Source: Lachnospiraceae bacterium | GTDB taxonomy: Bacteria; Bacillota; Clostridia; Lachnospirales; Lachnospiraceae | DNA length: 64,000 nt | Assembly: GCA_022796795.1 (NCBI GenBank) | Contig: JAAWJI010000001.1 | Coordinates: forward strand, 124,001 to 188,000 | Direction: 5' to 3' | In this document: one piece after another, positions 61,278 through 64,000 of the stretch | How positions within the stretch are numbered: position 1 is the first letter of the stretch | Layout of the letters: each line of letters starts with the position of its first letter | Position numbers and translations under genes: made by a program | Notes under the pieces: model-generated | Databases searched by the model: none | What the model was told of the DNA's origin: nothing | The model's input: only the letters and a program-made list of their open reading frames with translations

Positions 61278-63560
61278 ATGGAGCTTGTTTCCGAAAAGCT
61301 GGAAGGCTATATTGAGCATGTGATTTATCACAGTGAAAATGGATATACGGTGTTTGTTCTGGTAAGCGAAGGGGAGGAAATTACCTGTGTGGGAAGCTTT
61401 TCCAGTCTAAGCGAGGGGGAATACCTGGAGCTGACCGGAACCTATAAGGTTCACCCCATGTACGGAGATCAGTTCCAGGTGGAGAGCTTTACCAGCGTGG
61501 CTCCCAGGGATGCCCTGGCCATGGAGCGGTATCTGGGAAGCGGCGCCATCCGGGGAGTGGGAGCAGCCCTTGCGGCCCGGATCGTGCGGCGCTTTGGAGC
61601 GGATACGTTTCGCATCATTGAGGAGGAGCCGGAGCGCCTTGCGGAGATCAAGGGAATCAGTGAGAAAAAGGCCCGGGAAATTGCCGTTCAGGTAGAGGAG
61701 AAGCGGGAGCTGCGTCAGGCTATGCTTTTCCTGCAGCAATATGGGATTTCCGTTGCCCTGGCTGTGAAGATTTACCAGAAATACGGGGCGGAAATGTATG
61801 ATAAAATGAAAAAAAATCCTTATCAGCTGGCGGATGACATTGAGGGCGTGGGATTTCGCACCGCAGATGAGATCGCACAGCGGGTGGGAATTCATAAGGA
61901 TTCCGACTACCGGGTGCGAAGCGGGATCCTCTATACCCTTTTGCAGGCCTCCGGAGAGGGACATACCTGCCTTCCCCGGGAACAGCTGATCCGGCAGGCG
62001 GTAGAGATTTTGCAGGTTCCCCAGGAGACCGTGGAAAAGCATCTGACAGATCTTTTCATAGAGCGGAAGCTTGTACAGCGCATGCTGCCGGATCCGGACA
62101 GAGGGCCCGGGGGGCTGCCGGAACCGGAAGAGATCCCCTTTTTCTACGCGGCGTCCTACTATCATATGGAGCTTAGCGTGGCCTCCATGCTCTGCGCTCT
62201 GAATCAGCCCCTGAAGGCAGACGAAGGGACGGCCCGGCGGCTGCGGCAGATCGAGCAGGCGTCGGAGATTAACCTTGAGGACCAGCAGAGAAGGGCCGTG
62301 GCCCAGGCTGTGGAAAATGGCCTGCTGATTGTTACAGGAGGCCCCGGCACGGGAAAAACAACGACCATTAATACGATTATCCGTTATTTTGAGGCAGAGA
62401 ATCTGGAAATCCTGCTGGCAGCCCCCACCGGCCGGGCAGCCAAGCGTATGACAGAGGCCACGGGATATGAGGCGCGGACCATTCACCGCATGCTGGAGCT
62501 GAGCGGCGGCCCGGAGCAGAGTCCGGGCCGGGCGGTCTTTCAGCGGGATTCGGAGAATCCTCTGGAGGCGGATGTGATTATTATTGATGAGATGTCCATG
62601 GTGGATCTGTATCTTATGCAGGCCCTTTTAAAGGCGGTGCTGCCGGGTACCCGGCTCATTCTGGTGGGAGACGTAAATCAGCTTCCCAGCGTGGGGCCGG
62701 GAAATGTGCTGCGAGATATGATAGATTCTGGAGTTTTTCCGGTGGTGCGGCTGAACCGCATTTTCCGTCAGGCTGCAAAGAGCGATATTATTGTCAATGC
62801 CCATAAGATCAACCGGGGGGAGCCGGTGAAGCTTGACAATAAGAGCCGGGACTTCTTTTTCCTGGAGCGCCAGGATCCACGGGTGGTAGCCCGGGTGGTG
62901 TTGGCTCTGGTGCAGGAAAAGCTGCCCCGGTATGTGGACGCCAAACCCTTTGACATCCAGGTGCTGACCCCTATGCGGAAAGGGGCTCTGGGCGTAGAGC
63001 AGCTCAATGAAATTCTGCAGGAATATCTGAATCCCAGAGAAGAGGGAAAAGAGGAAAAGGAAGGAAAAAGGGGACTGTTCCGGGAGGGAGACAAGGTCAT
63101 GCAGATCCGCAATGACTACCAGCTGGAATGGGAGGTCCGCAACCGGTACGGTATTGCGGTAGACAGAGGAATGGGAATCTTCAATGGCGATATGGGAATA
63201 ATCCGGCAGATCAATCATTTTGCGGAGAACATGCAGGTGGAATTTGACGAGGGCCGTATGGTGACCTATGATTTTAAACAGCTGGAGGAGCTGGAGCTGG
63301 CCTATGCTATTACCATACATAAATCCCAGGGAAGCGAATATCCTGCGGTGGTGATTCCTCTTTTGGGAGGGCCACGCATGCTCATGAACCGAAACCTTCT
63401 GTATACGGCTGTGACCCGGGCCAGATCCTGTGTGACATTGGTGGGAAGCGCAGCCTCCTTTGAAAATATGGTGAACAATGAAAGCGAACAAAAGCGTTAT
63501 TCCGGTCTTTCCGAGACTATTCGATCTTATCTATCCGCCCAGATGCCCCATGTGTCATGA
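61278..63560 (+). CDS. recD2: RecD2 family ATP-dependent DNA helicase
   Basis: 760 residues from ATG 61278, 8 bp behind AGGAG (GTG 61251 lacks a site). N-terminal domain with helix-hairpin-helix parts (SGAIRGVGAALAARIVRRFG, LAEIKGISEKKAREIAV), then a superfamily-1B helicase: Walker A GGPGTGKTTTINTIIRYF near residue 355, Walker B VIIIDEMSMVDLYLMQ, motif III GDVNQLPSVGPG, and the C-terminal YAITIHKSQGSEYPAVVIP. RecD2 works without RecBC in DNA repair. The comF gene begins inside its 3' end. Confidence 0.95.
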   Translation: MELVSEKLEGYIEHVIYHSENGYTVFVLVSEGEEITCVGSFSSLSEGEYLELTGTYKVHPMYGDQFQVESFTSVAPRDALAMERYLGSGAIRGVGAALAARIVRRFGADTFRIIEEEPERLAEIKGISEKKAREIAVQVEEKRELRQAMLFLQQYGISVALAVKIYQKYGAEMYDKMKKNPYQLADDIEGVGFRTADEIAQRVGIHKDSDYRVRSGILYTLLQASGEGHTCLPREQLIRQAVEILQVPQETVEKHLTDLFIERKLVQRMLPDPDRGPGGLPEPEEIPFFYAASYYHMELSVASMLCALNQPLKADEGTARRLRQIEQASEINLEDQQRRAVAQAVENGLLIVTGGPGTGKTTTINTIIRYFEAENLEILLAAPTGRAAKRMTEATGYEARTIHRMLELSGGPEQSPGRAVFQRDSENPLEADVIIIDEMSMVDLYLMQALLKAVLPGTRLILVGDVNQLPSVGPGNVLRDMIDSGVFPVVRLNRIFRQAAKSDIIVNAHKINRGEPVKLDNKSRDFFFLERQDPRVVARVVLALVQEKLPRYVDAKPFDIQVLTPMRKGALGVEQLNEILQEYLNPREEGKEEKEGKRGLFREGDKVMQIRNDYQLEWEVRNRYGIAVDRGMGIFNGDMGIIRQINHFAENMQVEFDEGRMVTYDFKQLEELELAYAITIHKSQGSEYPAVVIPLLGGPRMLMNRNLLYTAVTRARSCVTLVGSAASFENMVNNESEQKRYSGLSETIRSYLSAQMPHVS

Positions 63561-64000
63561 TGCGGTTCCTCTGGGACAGGGACTGATTTGCGCCTCCTGT
63601 CGTTCTCTGCCGGTGCGGGTGCAGGAGCCTTTTTGCATGAAGTGCGGAAAGCCTCTGGAGGATGAAAGTCTGGAATACTGCAAAAGATGCCAAAAACATT
63701 CCCACGCTTTTGACAGGGGACGGGGATTGTTTCGCTATGACGACCATATGCGCGCCTCCTTGGCCGCCTTCAAATACCATGGCCGCCGGGAGTACAGCAT
63801 CTATTACGCCAGGGAAATGGCCCATGCTTTTGAAAGCCAGATCAGCTGCTGGCAGCCCCAGGCCCTGATTCCCATTCCCCTTCACAAAAGCCGGAGGCGT
63901 AAGAGAGGATACAACCAGGCGGAGCTCACAGCCAGAGAGCTTGGACGGATGTTAAGGATTCCCGTGGATACAAAGGTGCTTTTGCGGTGTAAAAGAACCG
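63478..64000 (+). CDS. comF: ComF family protein (3' end outside window)
   Basis: The frame opens at ATG 63478, 83 bases inside recD2 in the +1 frame, and is the only start ahead of the conserved part: RLFDLIYPPRCPMCHDAVP, then LICASCRSLPVRVQEPF and CMKCGKPLEDESLEYCKRCQ, two zinc-ribbon pairs of cysteines, followed by the phosphoribosyltransferase-like domain (FRYDDHMRASLAAFKYHGRR, LIPIPLHKSRRRKRGYNQAE). ComF proteins take part in DNA uptake for natural transformation or in recombination. The window ends at about residue 174, before the C-terminus. Confidence 0.9.
   Translation, partial: MKANKSVIPVFPRLFDLIYPPRCPMCHDAVPLGQGLICASCRSLPVRVQEPFCMKCGKPLEDESLEYCKRCQKHSHAFDRGRGLFRYDDHMRASLAAFKYHGRREYSIYYAREMAHAFESQISCWQPQALIPIPLHKSRRRKRGYNQAELTARELGRMLRIPVDTKVLLRCKRT

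Noticed and set aside
1-64000. CRISPR arrays, rRNA, tRNA, insertion sequences, prophage genes
   Set aside because: Looked for direct-repeat arrays, transposases, rRNA motifs and cloverleaf signatures; none could be supported apart from the orphan recombinase.

Overview
The window looks like the chromosome of a motile, anaerobic, Gram-positive bacterium of the Clostridia, most likely a Lachnospiraceae (Clostridium cluster XIVa) gut-type organism. The grounds are a Bacillus/Clostridium-style flagellar gene set with fliY, cheC, cheD and cheV, a sigma-28 of the SigD type, strong AGGAGG ribosome binding sites, YesM/YesN-type regulators, an ECF-type QueT transporter and lipobox lipoproteins. The species is not determined. 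I saw no rRNA, tRNA, CRISPR array, prophage or insertion sequence.

Layout. 1-13260: flagellar/chemotaxis operon, all on the + strand: fliM (cut by the window edge), cheY, flgC, fliY, fliO-like, fliPQR, flhB, flhA, sigD, two rod/hook genes, cheC, cheD, cheV, closed by a terminator at 13328-13357. 13460-17359: ribosomal alpha operon with its own sigma-A promoter: rpmJ, rpsM, rpsK, rpsD, rpoA, rplQ. It has a long structured leader before rpsM, a second structured spacer before rpsK and a terminator after rplQ. 17690-25170: a LytTR/GHKL two-component pair, an aminotransferase, sfsA, mutY, glf (UDP-galactopyranose mutase) and a GT2 glycosyltransferase. 25354-35261: a carbohydrate uptake and metabolism block: ribose-type ABC transporter, YesM/YesN two-component system, a FucI-like protein and a cytoplasmic neutral-ceramidase-family protein. 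35326-41283: a PAP2 phosphatase divergent from a lipid/diacylglycerol kinase, then an ECF transporter T subunit and ATPase without an S component, then a GH36 alpha-galactosidase. 41449-48911: a FAD amine-oxidase-like enzyme, an ECF sigma/DUF4179 pair, and an OmpR-type two-component system with a BcrAB-like ABC transporter. 48908-58340: a leftward cluster of a propeller-solute-binding fusion lipoprotein, two sugar-type permeases, a HlyD-like adaptor and an FtsX-like permease, without any ATPase, divergent from an OmpR/HK pair. 58337-64000: an orphan tyrosine recombinase, a preQ1 riboswitch-queT unit, mreB, recD2 and comF (cut by the window edge).

How it fits together. The first third builds the flagellar export gate and C-ring and the CheY-phosphate removal and adaptation branch (FliY, CheC, CheD, CheV). 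The CheA/CheW/CheB/CheR half of the pathway is not here. The rest is sensing and nutrient uptake: five two-component systems, several beside the transporter each probably controls.

Most worth a second look: (1) the ATPase-less hybrid importer/exporter cluster at 48908-56097 with its divergent two-component system; (2) FliY carrying three near-identical tandem copies of a FliM-like CheY-binding motif in its linker; (3) two structured RNA elements inside the alpha operon; (4) the FucI-like plus ceramidase-like pair attached to a sugar transporter; (5) a preQ1-I-like riboswitch whose pseudoknot appears to pair with the Shine-Dalgarno sequence. All functional statements rest on reading motifs by eye; no database search was run.
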